Part shown: in pieces, positions 8,110 through 15,035 of the stretch
Numbering within the stretch: position 1 is the stretch's first letter
How the letters are laid out: each line of letters opens with the position of its first letter
Source: a virus
DNA length: 55,048 bases
Virus record (IMG/VR): IMGVR_UViG_3300029448_000054
Span: 1-55,048 of that record
Strand: one strand, 5' to 3'
Translations under genes and position numbers: made by a program
Notes under the pieces: model-generated
Told to the model about the DNA's origin: nothing
Databases searched by the model: none
The model's input: the letters and a program-made list of their open reading frames with translations, nothing else

Positions 8110-8381
8110 TTTTTCTTTTTATCCTCTTTCTTTTTTGGTTTTTTACCTTTTCCAAAAATATGAGCATCTACTTTAGCTGCTTTGCCGCCTGTTAGAACAC
8201 TGTTCACTCTAGCCATAGCCCATTGACTAGGGGTTGTCCCAGGACGATGCCCTGTCCGATAAGCAGCTAACCCTTTATTATAGACTCTTTGAAGCTGACC
8301 TGTCGTAACTTTTTTACCTTTTTTACGAGCAGCTTCAGCTTTTTTTGCTAGTGACGTTTTTGTTCCTGCGCTTAGTGCCAT
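8106..8381 (-). CDS. Small basic head-region protein (DUF5824-like)
   Basis: A 91-aa protein with the conserved motif AYRTGHRPGTTPSQWAMARV followed by NSVLTGGKAAKVDAHIF and a poly-Lys tail. This motif defines a small phage family annotated as DUF5824, common in cyanophages and other marine phages. Function unknown; the basic tails suggest contact with DNA or acidic scaffold. It overlaps the gene upstream (8335-8493) and the 237-aa gene downstream. Confidence 0.7.
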   Translation of the reverse strand: MALSAGTKTSLAKKAEAARKKGKKVTTGQLQRVYNKGLAAYRTGHRPGTTPSQWAMARVNSVLTGGKAAKVDAHIFGKGKKPKKKEDKKKK

Positions 8382-8493
8382 TAGCTTTTCCTTTCGTTTT
8401 AGCCGCAGTAATTATATCTGCACGAGTTATCTTGCCACGAGGAGGTGCAAAAGCCGCTAACTTTTTTTGCTTTGCAGATAATTTTTTTACCAT
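8335..8493 (-). CDS. 52-aa basic phage protein
   Basis: A short frame, ATG at 8493 and TGA at 8335, encodes MVKKLSAKQKKLAAFAPPRG, then KITRADIITAAKTKGKANGTKRRNKN and a Lys/Ser end. The pattern (L-x-x-K-Q-K-K-L-A-x-x-A-P-P-x-x-K-I-T-x-A-D) is common in tiny head-cluster proteins of marine phages. It fills the space between two basic genes and overlaps the following ATG. I consider it real because of the motif, the close packing and the correct orientation. Confidence 0.65.
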   Translation of the reverse strand: MVKKLSAKQKKLAAFAPPRGKITRADIITAAKTKGKANGTKRRNKNVTSKKS

Positions 8494-8495
8494 GA

Positions 8496-8780
8496 CTATG
8501 TCTTTTTACCCCCAAACATTTTACGGAACTTTTTCGTATGCACGGATTCTTTCGTTTTCCTTCTAGCTCCTGACTTATTAGTATCACTTGGGAAAACATA
8601 AGCGGAAGGATCCTTTGCTGATTTTTTTGAATTACGTTGTATTTCTTTACGACGTTTTTTCTTATCTTCAGGACTTAACCCTGCAAGATATTTAGCAGGG
8701 ATTTTGCGTTTTGATTTTTTCTTGCGACTAGAGGGGGCAGTCTTAATCTGCTTTGCCATATTGCCTCTTGTCATAGCCAT
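8496..8780 (-). CDS. Basic head-region protein
   Basis: Start taken as the ATG at 8780, which overlaps the TAA of the gene upstream (TAATG); 94 aa. A second ATG at 8759 (MAKQIKTAPSS) with AGAGG just before is an alternative. The protein is Lys/Arg-rich, with KYLAGLSPEDKKKRRKEIQRN, DPSAYVFPSDTN and an RKTKESVHTKKFRKMFG end, a pattern typical of small marine phage proteins of unknown function. Likely associated with DNA or the capsid interior (inference). Confidence 0.68.
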   Translation of the reverse strand: MAMTRGNMAKQIKTAPSSRKKKSKRKIPAKYLAGLSPEDKKKRRKEIQRNSKKSAKDPSAYVFPSDTNKSGARRKTKESVHTKKFRKMFGGKKT

Positions 8781-8938
8781 TACATTATCCTCGGCACAGC
8801 CGCCGCTGCTATAATCAACACTGCTATGCCCCACAATCTCATATCTAATTTATCAAGTTGTTTTTGTATTTGGGCATAACGCTCACTGCAATCTGCCTCA
8901 TGCTTTTCTAACAACTTTAAAACATCATCTGCTTTCAT
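8780..8938 (-). CDS. XhlA-like small membrane protein (possible lysis factor)
   Basis: A start at 8938 gives a 52-aa protein: a charged amphipathic helix (MKADDVLKLLEKHEADCSER, then YAQIQKQLDKLDMRL) followed by one membrane segment (WGIAVLIIAAAAVPRIM). This order, coiled-coil then C-terminal membrane helix, is that of XhlA-type hemolysin/holin helpers. It might assist lysis or anchor something to the membrane. The frame is open upstream to 8995, but that would overlap the gene before. Family assignment is by architecture only. Confidence 0.6.
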   Translation of the reverse strand: MKADDVLKLLEKHEADCSERYAQIQKQLDKLDMRLWGIAVLIIAAAAVPRIM

Positions 8939-8939
8939 G

Positions 8940-9224
8940 TCACCACGCCTTACATGACCAATACCGCGCACTAAATTTATCTTTAGCACTAGCACAATTA
9001 TGACGAGCCCTGAAAGATTTACGCCTTGCAGGGATGTCTTTTTTAATACTCATATTGGGGTCACCAAACCTCACAAGTTTTATTTGGTCACCTTTTTTAG
9101 CTAATACTGCTGATTTTTTCTTAGCTCCAGGAGTGCGTTTCGGTTTGTTGAATCCAGGAAAAGTCTCCCCTCGGTATGATATTTTACCGGAAGGAGTTCT
9201 TTTTACATCCTTTGCACTAGGCAT
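8940..9224 (-). CDS. Small conserved basic phage protein
   Basis: A 94-aa protein: MPSAKDVKRTPSGKISYRGE, then TFPGFNKPKRTPGAKKKSAVLAKKGDQIKLVRFGDPNM, then IKKDIPARRKSFRARHNC and KFSARYWSCKAW. The ARRKSFRARHxCxxxxxKxxxxYWSCKxW end is a known conserved module in marine phages, with three Cys and a His that could hold a metal. The family has no proven function. It sits two bases from its neighbour, in a run of small basic head-region genes. Confidence 0.7.
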   Translation of the reverse strand: MPSAKDVKRTPSGKISYRGETFPGFNKPKRTPGAKKKSAVLAKKGDQIKLVRFGDPNMSIKKDIPARRKSFRARHNCASAKDKFSARYWSCKAW

Positions 9225-9502
9225 TATGACAAAAATACCGTGATAGAATCAATAGCCGTTAGGGTAGTCAAGGTAGGACTAGATGAACATTTAATACCTT
9301 CATCGGGAACGTATATTGAATCTGTTTGGTCTGTTGTAGAAACAATATCTAAAACAGTTGCACCCGAAGCTCCATCTTTAATAATAAAAGCGGGGGAGCC
9401 TGAACCATTAGTTTTTATATACACACCTCTGATCCTAGAAGGACCAGCAAAGAAAGCACCTGTTGCAGTTCGTGTAATAGCTTTTACATCTGAGCCAGCC
9501 AT
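9224..9502 (-). CDS. Small virion protein
   Basis: A 92-aa protein (MAGSDVKAITRTATGAFFAG, then PSRIRGVYIKTNGSGSPAFIIKDGASGATVLDI...). The pattern of RIRGVYI-strand, SGSPxFxIKDGxSGxTxLDI, and Ile-rich end is common to small phage capsid or tail beta-barrels. It lies between the capsid-linked 182-aa gene and the small basic genes, and a terminator stands before it. A minor capsid or decoration role is likely but unproven. Confidence 0.65.
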   Translation of the reverse strand: MAGSDVKAITRTATGAFFAGPSRIRGVYIKTNGSGSPAFIIKDGASGATVLDIVSTTDQTDSIYVPDEGIKCSSSPTLTTLTAIDSITVFLS

Positions 9503-9512
9503 ATTATTCTCC

Positions 9513-9542
9513 TTTTAAAAAGAGAGGGGCTAACCCCTCTCT
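9513..9542 (-). terminator. Intrinsic terminator after the 182-aa structural gene
   Basis: Read on the minus strand, a perfect 9-bp stem AGAGAGGGG/CCCCTCTCT with a 4-base loop is followed by five T. It lies directly after the stop at 9551 and would end transcripts from the capsid genes, with the small basic genes below it depending on read-through or another promoter. Confidence 0.8.
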
Positions 9543-9550
9543 ATTGCACA

Positions 9551-10099
9551 CTAAGCAATTTGAACATACTCAATGATAAAGGTGAACGATCCTGCTGTTG
9601 TTGCGTCCACAGTGTTTGTGATGTTGCAGTAAATAGTTCTTTCAGTATCTGTGTACTGCACAGAAGCTGGAGCGGTAGCCGCGTTCTGCGTTTGAACAAC
9701 CAAAGTAGTCGTAGTTACGTTGTGAACAACAACGGTTGTGCCGCCATCAAGGATTTCATCAGTGATTGCCGCAACAATTTGTGCGCCAGAAGAAGAAGTA
9801 CCAACTTCGTAACCGATATCGCCTGTTCCAATAACGGGAGAAACGTCACAAAAGATTTTAATGTCGGTGATGATTGTGTTTGCTGGTTGTGTGAACTCAC
9901 CGATAGTTGGGCTATCACCCGCTGTTGTATTCACTGTCACACCAGTGGCGTAACCAACATGCTTGATGTATTTATTAGTGAAAATACCAGTAGAAGCAAC
10001 AGATGAGGTTTCAGTGATTGCCCCTGTTGTCGCATTTTTATTAATAACTTTAAAACCGTTTTCAGAGCGTACCGCTCCGTTAAAAGTAGTTACAGCCAT
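9551..10099 (-). CDS. Capsid-associated structural protein
   Basis: A 182-aa beta-rich protein (MAVTTFNGAVRSENGFKVINKNATTGAITETSS...) with long Val/Thr/Ile alternations. It begins with the FNGAVRSENGFKxI motif seen in structural proteins that follow the capsid gene in marine phages. It is bracketed by two intrinsic terminators, one upstream after the capsid gene (10168-10197) and one downstream. The separate transcript fits an abundant virion protein such as a head decoration or tail protein. No catalytic residues are seen. Confidence 0.68.
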   Translation of the reverse strand: MAVTTFNGAVRSENGFKVINKNATTGAITETSSVASTGIFTNKYIKHVGYATGVTVNTTAGDSPTIGEFTQPANTIITDIKIFCDVSPVIGTGDIGYEVGTSSSGAQIVAAITDEILDGGTTVVVHNVTTTTLVVQTQNAATAPASVQYTDTERTIYCNITNTVDATTAGSFTFIIEYVQIA

Positions 10100-10167
10100 T
10101 TCATTCTCCTGTCTTGGCTAATGTCAACCACCCAATGTGGTTGTCAGGACTTGCAGAAACTATAAAC

Positions 10168-10197
10168 AAAAAAAGGGCGGCTCGCAAGCCGCCCTTT
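10168..10197 (-). terminator. Intrinsic terminator after the major capsid gene
   Basis: On the minus strand, an 8-bp GC stem GGGCGGCT/AGCCGCCC (10175-10194) with loop TGCG is followed by seven T. It lies 15 bases past the stop of the capsid gene, so capsid transcripts probably stop here in part, which would set the ratio of capsid to downstream structural genes. Confidence 0.85.
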
Positions 10198-10211
10198 CGT
10201 AATACAGTGTA

Positions 10212-11120
10212 TTAGGCTCCAGGAGAACCAAACACACAACGCGGGTCAGACACCCCGAAGCTATAACGCTCACGGGCTTTGTAACGCACGTTACCTGTAT
10301 CAAAATCGCCTTCCATAGCAGTTTGCATCGGTGTACGAACAAAATGCTTGAAGCCGTTTGGTGCATCCGTTTTAATGAAAAACGCATCTGTATCGGTTAG
10401 GAAGTGATTAACAACATAACCATCAGGAAGCATCCCCATATTACGGACTGCGTTGACATCATTGTCTGCAGTAGCAGGACGCAGATTAGAAGCCATCAAA
10501 CGCTCAGCTACAAACTGAAGTGCTGGTGGGATAACCATCTTCATACCACGAAGAGCAATTTTAAGACCACGCTCATCAATGAAAGCTGAAATATCAATCA
10601 AGGATTGCTCGAGTGATGTTTCATTCAAATCAGCAGATGTAGTCAATTCATTTTTAAAATTGCCACCTGAAGTAGTGGGATGATCCGTTGCACACAATTC
10701 CTTACCATCACCAAGCAAGAAATTAGAGTCAAAAGCATTGTTTAGAACAGATGCTGCTTTGACTTGCTTAGTATTAGCCATGGAACGTGCCAGCGCACGA
10801 GTATAACGAGAACTGAGCTTGTCGTAAAGATTATCTTCAACAGCTTCCTCAGTAATCGAAAATGCAAGTGCAATGGTTTCATGTGTGTAACGAGCTGTAA
10901 ATGATTCGTTTGCAATATCAAATGATACTGCTGAGCCCTCTTGTTTAGTGGGGGCAGCTCCGAATCCAGCCAACATTACTTCTTCTTCAAACGCACGATC
11001 TGAATTTTCTTGATCATAGATCTCGGCATGTTCATTATCGTAGCGGTCATACTCCAAACCGAACAGGGCGTTTAGTCCCGGCTCTAGTTCTTTAAGGAGT
11101 TGGGATCTTGCAATAGCCAT
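10212..11120 (-). CDS. Major capsid protein (Mu gpT-like)
   Basis: A 302-aa protein starting MAIARSQLLKELEPGLNALFGLEYDRYDNEHAEIYD. The order (KELEPGLNALFGxEY, then FEEEVMLAGFGAA, then ARYTHETIALAFSITEEAVEDNLYD, and AAxVLNNAFD) matches Mu gpT-type major head subunits, an HK97-fold family abundant in marine phages. It forms the capsid shell. It follows the scaffold-like gene and two small head genes, and a strong terminator comes next, as expected for a highly expressed gene. A clear ATG has a TAAGGAG-type site upstream. Confidence 0.85.
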   Translation of the reverse strand: MAIARSQLLKELEPGLNALFGLEYDRYDNEHAEIYDQENSDRAFEEEVMLAGFGAAPTKQEGSAVSFDIANESFTARYTHETIALAFSITEEAVEDNLYDKLSSRYTRALARSMANTKQVKAASVLNNAFDSNFLLGDGKELCATDHPTTSGGNFKNELTTSADLNETSLEQSLIDISAFIDERGLKIALRGMKMVIPPALQFVAERLMASNLRPATADNDVNAVRNMGMLPDGYVVNHFLTDTDAFFIKTDAPNGFKHFVRTPMQTAMEGDFDTGNVRYKARERYSFGVSDPRCVFGSPGA

Positions 11121-11133
11121 ATCTAATTACTCC

Positions 11134-11757
11134 TTATAGACCAGTGGTTGCAGTATGGAAAGGAAGATTCAGTTTAACCAAGAACACTACGCCAGCAGCA
11201 GTAACGTCAATTTCGTCAAATGAATCCTTAATGCCCACAACACGGAAGTTATCCGTAGCAGTAGTAGCACCAGCAGAAGCTACAGAAAGCTCACCGATAG
11301 AATTACCAGTAGAACCGTTCTCTGAGCCAAATCCTGTTCCTTCAGCGTTTCCATGAATCAAAGCAGTTGCCGTTGCAATATTAGTCAACGTAGCATCTCC
11401 TTGGATTTCATACACTTGATGTGGGTTATCGTAAACGAAAACCCGCGCTTCAGTGTTTGCTTTTAAAGAAGCAGTTCCAGGATAGTGGTTAGAAAAAGTT
11501 GGAGTACCATCAAGAGCGACGTACTCACATCCACCCATAACACCTAGGATAGCAACGCTACCACCGTCAGCCGCGCTTACATCCACAAGTCCGTTAGTCA
11601 GGGGGATAACCATGTCACCTTGGTAGATGGCAGAGCTAGATCCTGCTGTAGCAGATACTTGTACGAGGTAAGAAGTCAAACCGTTGGAGTTCGCCGCGCT
11701 ACCTAGAAGGTTGTGTGGACGTAATCCAAATGGTCCATCAATATTTGATCCGGCCAT
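11134..11757 (-). CDS. Head decoration/capsid-associated protein
   Basis: A 207-aa protein (MAGSNIDGPFGLRPHNLLGS...) with the GPFGLRPxxxxxGSxxNxxxxxY start seen in proteins placed directly before gpT-type capsid genes in marine phages. The body is beta-rich and has GGCEYVALDGTPTFSNHYPG and VFVYDNPHQVYEIQ motifs. It is best read as a capsid cement or decoration protein. The gene lies 13 bases upstream of the capsid gene in the same transcript. Confidence 0.75.
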   Translation of the reverse strand: MAGSNIDGPFGLRPHNLLGSAANSNGLTSYLVQVSATAGSSSAIYQGDMVIPLTNGLVDVSAADGGSVAILGVMGGCEYVALDGTPTFSNHYPGTASLKANTEARVFVYDNPHQVYEIQGDATLTNIATATALIHGNAEGTGFGSENGSTGNSIGELSVASAGATTATDNFRVVGIKDSFDEIDVTAAGVVFLVKLNLPFHTATTGL

Positions 11758-11775
11758 AATAAAGTCCTTCCTTCA

Positions 11776-12228
11776 TTACTCAGAGCCTCCTTTGGCTCCA
11801 AAAGTTACACGAGATTGCCGTTCATTATGAATCGGCATTGAACTATGCTGTTCTCTCATTAAATCATTATCGACCGCAATCATCTGATCAGCTGTCTTTT
11901 GCTTGTAGTGATCATCACGTTCTTGCTTCGACTCAATAGGAAAACGAGCTAAAATAAGACCACCAACACCAATAACTCCTGCATGTTTACCATCTTGTAT
12001 AGTAGGAGCTTGGAAATCAGGGTACTCATCGGCGCGAACTAATTCAAAGCCTTCGCGAAGGCGAGCTGAAAGGTTTTTACTATCATCGTACCCCATAACA
12101 GAGTCACGGATCCAACGATGAGTATATCCCTCAGGGGGAGGTGGGGCGTCCAACGTAGACGGGGGTTGCCAAGGTTTACGGCGCGTGTCTTTTTCACGAG
12201 TGGCAGTTGTGCGTGGGGTACGATCCAT
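11776..12228 (-). CDS. Conserved head-region protein
   Basis: A 150-aa hydrophilic protein. After a basic Pro-rich start (TPRTTATREKDTRRKPWQPPS) come PPPPEGYTHRWIRDSVMGYDDSKNLSARLREGFELVRADEYPDFQAPT and a glycine-rich GVIGVGGLILARFP. The motif HRWIRxSxxGxxDxxNVxxRxxEGxExVRxxEYP is widespread in marine podovirus-like genomes between scaffold and capsid genes. Function unknown; probably a head assembly factor. Confidence 0.72.
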   Translation of the reverse strand: MDRTPRTTATREKDTRRKPWQPPSTLDAPPPPEGYTHRWIRDSVMGYDDSKNLSARLREGFELVRADEYPDFQAPTIQDGKHAGVIGVGGLILARFPIESKQERDDHYKQKTADQMIAVDNDLMREQHSSMPIHNERQSRVTFGAKGGSE

Positions 12229-12239
12229 GATCTAGTCCT

Positions 12240-13118
12240 TCACGATTGTAAGCGAGCAAGTTGCTTCGCGTATTGTTCATAAGATACACCTAATTTATCT
12301 GCGATTGCAACCTGAGAAGGTGATAATTTGATTTTTTTGTTAGAAGGCTTTCCAGAAGAACGTGTTGCACCCGCAACAGGTGCTCTAGCAGCAGACCTAT
12401 TATCTTGTTGAAATTTATGAGGAAATTCCTCTCGGATACGTTTATCTAGCTCTTGGTAATACTCATCTGAGCTAGGGTCAAAATATTCGTTTTCTACAAG
12501 GCTTTTATGAATAGAAAAAGCTGTGAGAGTCATAGGCTCGTTTTCGCCAAACCACGAATTACGCTCTGCCCATGACCTTGCTTTAGGGTCTGGCTGATTA
12601 GTAGGCTGTGGTTGTGCTTGTTGTGGGGGTTGTGGTGGAGCAGCTTTTCGTTGTTCTAATTGATGTTTAGCTACATTTAACCGCTCTGATTCTATAGCTA
12701 GTTTTGCTATTGACTTTTGAGCTTCTATTTGTGCATCAACATCACCTAAATTAATAGCATCAGATAATTTCTTTTTAAGAACATCTTCTTGGGATGTTAC
12801 TCTTTGGTCATACTCACTTATGTACGATTCATCAATTTGAGAACTGCGTTTCGCAAGCTCTTCATTTTGTTTTTGAACAGATTGAGCATATTCAGTAGCT
12901 GCTTTTTCACGACGCTCAGCTTCCCGCATTTTGTAGGTGAGCTTTTCAATGCGCTTTTTGACTTTGTCGCTGTAACCTTCGAGGTCTTCGTCTGAGGTTT
13001 CTTCACTGGCGATTTCTTCGCTAGTGGTTTCTTCACTGGCGATTTCTTCTGTGTTTTCTGTTTCATTTTCCAATTCCACTTCTACAACATCTTCTTCTAC
13101 TTTTTTTGCTTCCGGCAT
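12240..13118 (-). CDS. Scaffolding-type protein
   Basis: Start chosen at ATG 13118 (MPEAKKVEEDVVE) with AGGAG 8 bases before; 292 aa. The first 45 residues are strongly acidic with repeats of EEIASEET, followed by a long predicted coiled coil (KVKKRIEKLTYKMREAERRE onward), a Pro/Gln linker (APPQPPQQAQPQPTNQP) and a basic C terminus (KPSNKKIKLSPSQVAIADKLGVSYEQYAKQL). An acidic, coiled-coil protein with a basic capsid-binding tail just before the capsid gene is the hallmark of a scaffold. Confidence 0.75.
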   Translation of the reverse strand: MPEAKKVEEDVVEVELENETENTEEIASEETTSEEIASEETSDEDLEGYSDKVKKRIEKLTYKMREAERREKAATEYAQSVQKQNEELAKRSSQIDESYISEYDQRVTSQEDVLKKKLSDAINLGDVDAQIEAQKSIAKLAIESERLNVAKHQLEQRKAAPPQPPQQAQPQPTNQPDPKARSWAERNSWFGENEPMTLTAFSIHKSLVENEYFDPSSDEYYQELDKRIREEFPHKFQQDNRSAARAPVAGATRSSGKPSNKKIKLSPSQVAIADKLGVSYEQYAKQLARLQS

Positions 13119-13129
13119 AAGATACACTC

Positions 13130-13576
13130 CTATGTGTGAATAATGTCTTCAGGATCGTTGATTGTAGCTAGGATTTCATCATCATTTAACAAACGAACTT
13201 CACCACCATCTATTTTAAAGCGGCTACCAGCATACCGACCAAAAATAACCCAATCGCCTTCTTTACACCAAGGCTTCCAATTTTCTGTTGGGTCATTGGC
13301 ATTTCCAAACTTAACAGGGTCTTTATATGCAAGCGGACCGACTTTTACTACATAGCCACAAACAGTAGCTAATGCTTCGCGGTCTACAGTAGAATCTGGT
13401 ATATAGATACCCCCTGCTGTTTTACCTTTGCCACGGTAGGGCAGAATAAGAATACGCCAACCAGAAGGTTCTGGCAGTTTTTCTTTAGCAGTAATATTAT
13501 CAGGGGAGGTTTGTTTTTTAGCGGCATGTTGAGCAGCTTTTGCATACCGCTCTGGAACTAATAGAGTTTTACTCAT
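13130..13576 (-). CDS. GroES-like co-chaperonin
   Basis: A 148-aa protein. From about residue 40 it follows the Cpn10 pattern: GWRILILPYRGKGKTAGGIYIPDS, then a strand VCGYVVKVGP, WCKEGDWVIFGRYAGSRFKIDGGEVRLLNDDEILATI. This is the GroES order of mobile-loop-like glycine stretch, then KxGDxVxFxxYxGxxxxxxGxExxxxxxDDILA. It would cap host GroEL so that a phage protein, most likely the capsid subunit, can fold. It lies directly before the scaffold and capsid genes, which supports that role. The extra N-terminal 38 residues are unusual. Confidence 0.8.
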   Translation of the reverse strand: MSKTLLVPERYAKAAQHAAKKQTSPDNITAKEKLPEPSGWRILILPYRGKGKTAGGIYIPDSTVDREALATVCGYVVKVGPLAYKDPVKFGNANDPTENWKPWCKEGDWVIFGRYAGSRFKIDGGEVRLLNDDEILATINDPEDIIHT

Positions 13577-13760
13577 GTTCTATCCTTTTTAGCAGGAGAT
13601 CTAACTCCTGTTTTACGTTAGCAAGTTCTGCAAGCCTCGCTCGCAGTTCCTGGAATGCGGCAAAATCTTTCACCTGACCTTCTATTAATTGGTCAGTAAG
13701 TGTCTTTTCCCGTTCAGATAGTATTTTAAGGAGTTTTTCGTGTATGTAAAGGGTAGACAT
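13569..13760 (-). CDS. Short coiled-coil protein
   Basis: A 63-aa, almost wholly helical protein (MSTLYIHEKLLKILSEREKT, then LTDQLIEGQVKDFAAFQELRARLAELANVKQELDLLLKRIE) with heptad-like Leu spacing. It overlaps the chaperonin gene by 8 bases. Such small coiled-coil genes are common near marine phage head genes; perhaps an assembly helper. No further assignment. Confidence 0.65.
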   Translation of the reverse strand: MSTLYIHEKLLKILSEREKTLTDQLIEGQVKDFAAFQELRARLAELANVKQELDLLLKRIEHE

Positions 13761-13904
13761 CTATGCTTTACGAACTTTCTTGCGTTTTTTAGCTGTTTTA
13801 GCTGCATTTTTAAAATCTGCTGCTGAGGGTGCTCCTGCTTGTCCAGGTTTACGCATAGGTTTACCGCTCGCCCTTCTCTTTGCTATGTTTGCATATAAAC
13901 TCAT
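13761..13904 (-). CDS. 47-aa basic conserved phage protein
   Basis: ATG at 13904, TAG at 13761. The protein starts MSLYANIAKRRASGKPMRKP and continues GQAGAPSAADFKNAAKTAKKRKKVRKA. The order MSLYANIxxKRxxxxxxxMRKPGxxGAPxxxxFxxAAKTAK is a well-conserved tiny protein of cyanophages and other marine phages. It abuts the coiled-coil gene and overlaps the holin gene end by 4 bases. Function unknown; high Lys/Arg suggests nucleic acid contact. Confidence 0.75.
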   Translation of the reverse strand: MSLYANIAKRRASGKPMRKPGQAGAPSAADFKNAAKTAKKRKKVRKA

Positions 13905-14278
13905 TTTTTAAAGCCTTTCAGTCCACGGATTCCAAAACTTGCACCGATACTCGCATACATCGCCCATTGAAACCACTCAGGTGTATTAGACAATGCTGCA
14001 AACCCTTCTTGAACATAAGGCTGGGTAAACGGAATAAAACACATCGCTATAATGATAATGAACAAAATTGTCCATGCTTCATCTTTCCAGCTATTATCAC
14101 TAGCTTGAGCCATAATTTTTTCCCAGCCAGCTTCATGTGTCGCGGCTGTAACCATAACCTGTGCTTCTGCTTCAGCGCGAGCTTTCGCTACTGCGCCTTT
14201 AGCTTTAGTTTGCTCAACTTTAGATTCCATCCAGCTACCAGCTAGGTTTGCTATTGGACCTATGAGTGCCTGAAACAT
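13901..14278 (-). CDS. Holin (3TM family)
   Basis: A 125-aa protein: an N-terminal hydrophobic stretch MFQALIGPIANLAGSWM, a charged Ala-rich helix (KVEQTKAKGAVAKARAEAEA), then ASDNSWKDEAWTILFIIIIAMCFIPF and MYASIGASFGIRGLKGFKK. The SWKDE-W motif before a membrane helix, a short periplasmic turn and a second helix ending GxRGLxxF matches the three-helix holin family. It would make membrane lesions that release lysozyme; the lysozyme gene lies far off, at 45416. Its ATG overlaps the stop of the gene upstream. Confidence 0.75.
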   Translation of the reverse strand: MFQALIGPIANLAGSWMESKVEQTKAKGAVAKARAEAEAQVMVTAATHEAGWEKIMAQASDNSWKDEAWTILFIIIIAMCFIPFTQPYVQEGFAALSNTPEWFQWAMYASIGASFGIRGLKGFKK

Positions 14279-14490
14279 TAATATAACTCCTTACTTGCAG
14301 CTACCTTAACAGGTTTACAATAAGCGGTTGCTCTGTGTTTAGCAGGGACACCACTTAAACTTCCATAATTACCATATCTCTTAGTTATTTGAGAAGCAAA
14401 ATAATTACAATCAACTACTGATCTAAAATACATATCTTGACTCTGTACTTTACCACCTAATACAACTACTAATAAAAACGCATGAATCAC
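14278..14490 (-). CDS. Small secreted or membrane-anchored protein
   Basis: A 70-aa protein with a hydrophobic start (MIHAFLLVVVLGGKVQSQDM) that could be a signal peptide or anchor, followed by a region with three Cys (FRSVVDCNYFASQITKRYG...ATAYCKPVKV). Small proteins with the pattern SxxDCxxFAxxI...AYCxPV are known next to holin genes in marine phages. A spanin-like or lysis-linked role is possible. Position between a holin and an EF-hand membrane protein supports that. Confidence 0.6.
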   Translation of the reverse strand: MIHAFLLVVVLGGKVQSQDMYFRSVVDCNYFASQITKRYGNYGSLSGVPAKHRATAYCKPVKVAASKELY

Positions 14491-14801
14491 TTTCTATTCA
14501 TCCAAGCTGTTGTGCCCATATAGGCTCCAACAATACCCGCTCCAGATAAATAAAACAGATTAGATATATCAGATAAAGCCTTTACCCTATCCAAAGGGAT
14601 AAAAAACATAGCTACAGTAAATAAACCCATGCTTATTAATGTATATCGAGCCATCCTAAGTTGAGCTAAATGCTTACGAAGATTGTCTTCTGTTGTTTTA
14701 ATTTCTTTGACATGAGACAGTTCTTCATCACTAACAATGCCATCACCATCTTCATCGTATTCAGCAAACTTAGATTGTTTTTGCAGTTTTTTCTGAGCCA
14801 C
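14487..14801 (-). CDS. EF-hand membrane protein (holin candidate)
   Basis: A 104-aa protein with a complete EF-hand calcium loop near the N terminus, DEDGDGIVSDEE (Asp at loop positions 1, 3 and 5, Gly at 6, Val at 8, Glu at 12), then a charged helix and two membrane segments (YTLISMGLFTVAMFFI and LFYLSGAGIVGAYMG). Cytoplasmic EF-hand plus two helices suggests calcium could tune a membrane event such as lysis timing; this is inference. It sits in the holin cluster, overlapping neighbours by 1-4 bases. Confidence 0.72.
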   Translation of the reverse strand: MAQKKLQKQSKFAEYDEDGDGIVSDEELSHVKEIKTTEDNLRKHLAQLRMARYTLISMGLFTVAMFFIPLDRVKALSDISNLFYLSGAGIVGAYMGTTAWMNRK

Positions 14802-15034
14802 TAACGCACCCCTGTAAACTTTGTCCCTGCAATAGCTGCACCCGCACCACGCGAACCACCGCGTTTTGCAACTTCGCCAGTTCTTGGAGAACCTTTGCTA
14901 CGATTAGCGATACCCCTGCGTTTAAATTCTTCAAACGACATAGTTTCATCATAATCGCCATCATAAAACATTTCGCGTAGTGCTTGCTCTGGATCAATGG
15001 GTATTTCTTTTACATCTTTATTTTTTGAAGTCAT
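14801..15034 (-). CDS. Small hypothetical protein
   Basis: A 77-aa protein: acidic first half (PIDPEQALREMFYDGDYDETMSFEEFKRRGIANRS) and a Gly/Arg/Ala-rich second half (KRGGSRGAGAAIAGTKFTG). The second half resembles the short RGG-type basic tails in marine phage head proteins. It overlaps the EF-hand gene by one base. No function recognised. Confidence 0.6.
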   Translation of the reverse strand: MTSKNKDVKEIPIDPEQALREMFYDGDYDETMSFEEFKRRGIANRSKGSPRTGEVAKRGGSRGAGAAIAGTKFTGVR

Positions 15035-15035
15035 T

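Noticed and set aside
8399-8599. A 66-aa minus frame at 8399-8599
   Set aside because: It overlaps two better supported genes (8335-8493 and 8496-8780) in another frame and has no family-like pattern.
10404-10589. CRISPR arrays, tRNA genes or integrase genes
   Set aside because: I looked over both strands for regularly spaced repeats, cloverleaf arms and recombinase motifs and saw none that hold up; short repeats inside fibre and capsid genes are coding repeats.
12818-13066. A Lys/Ser-rich 82-aa frame within the scaffold gene
   Set aside because: It is a shadow of the repeated Glu/Ser coding of the scaffold acidic region read in another frame.
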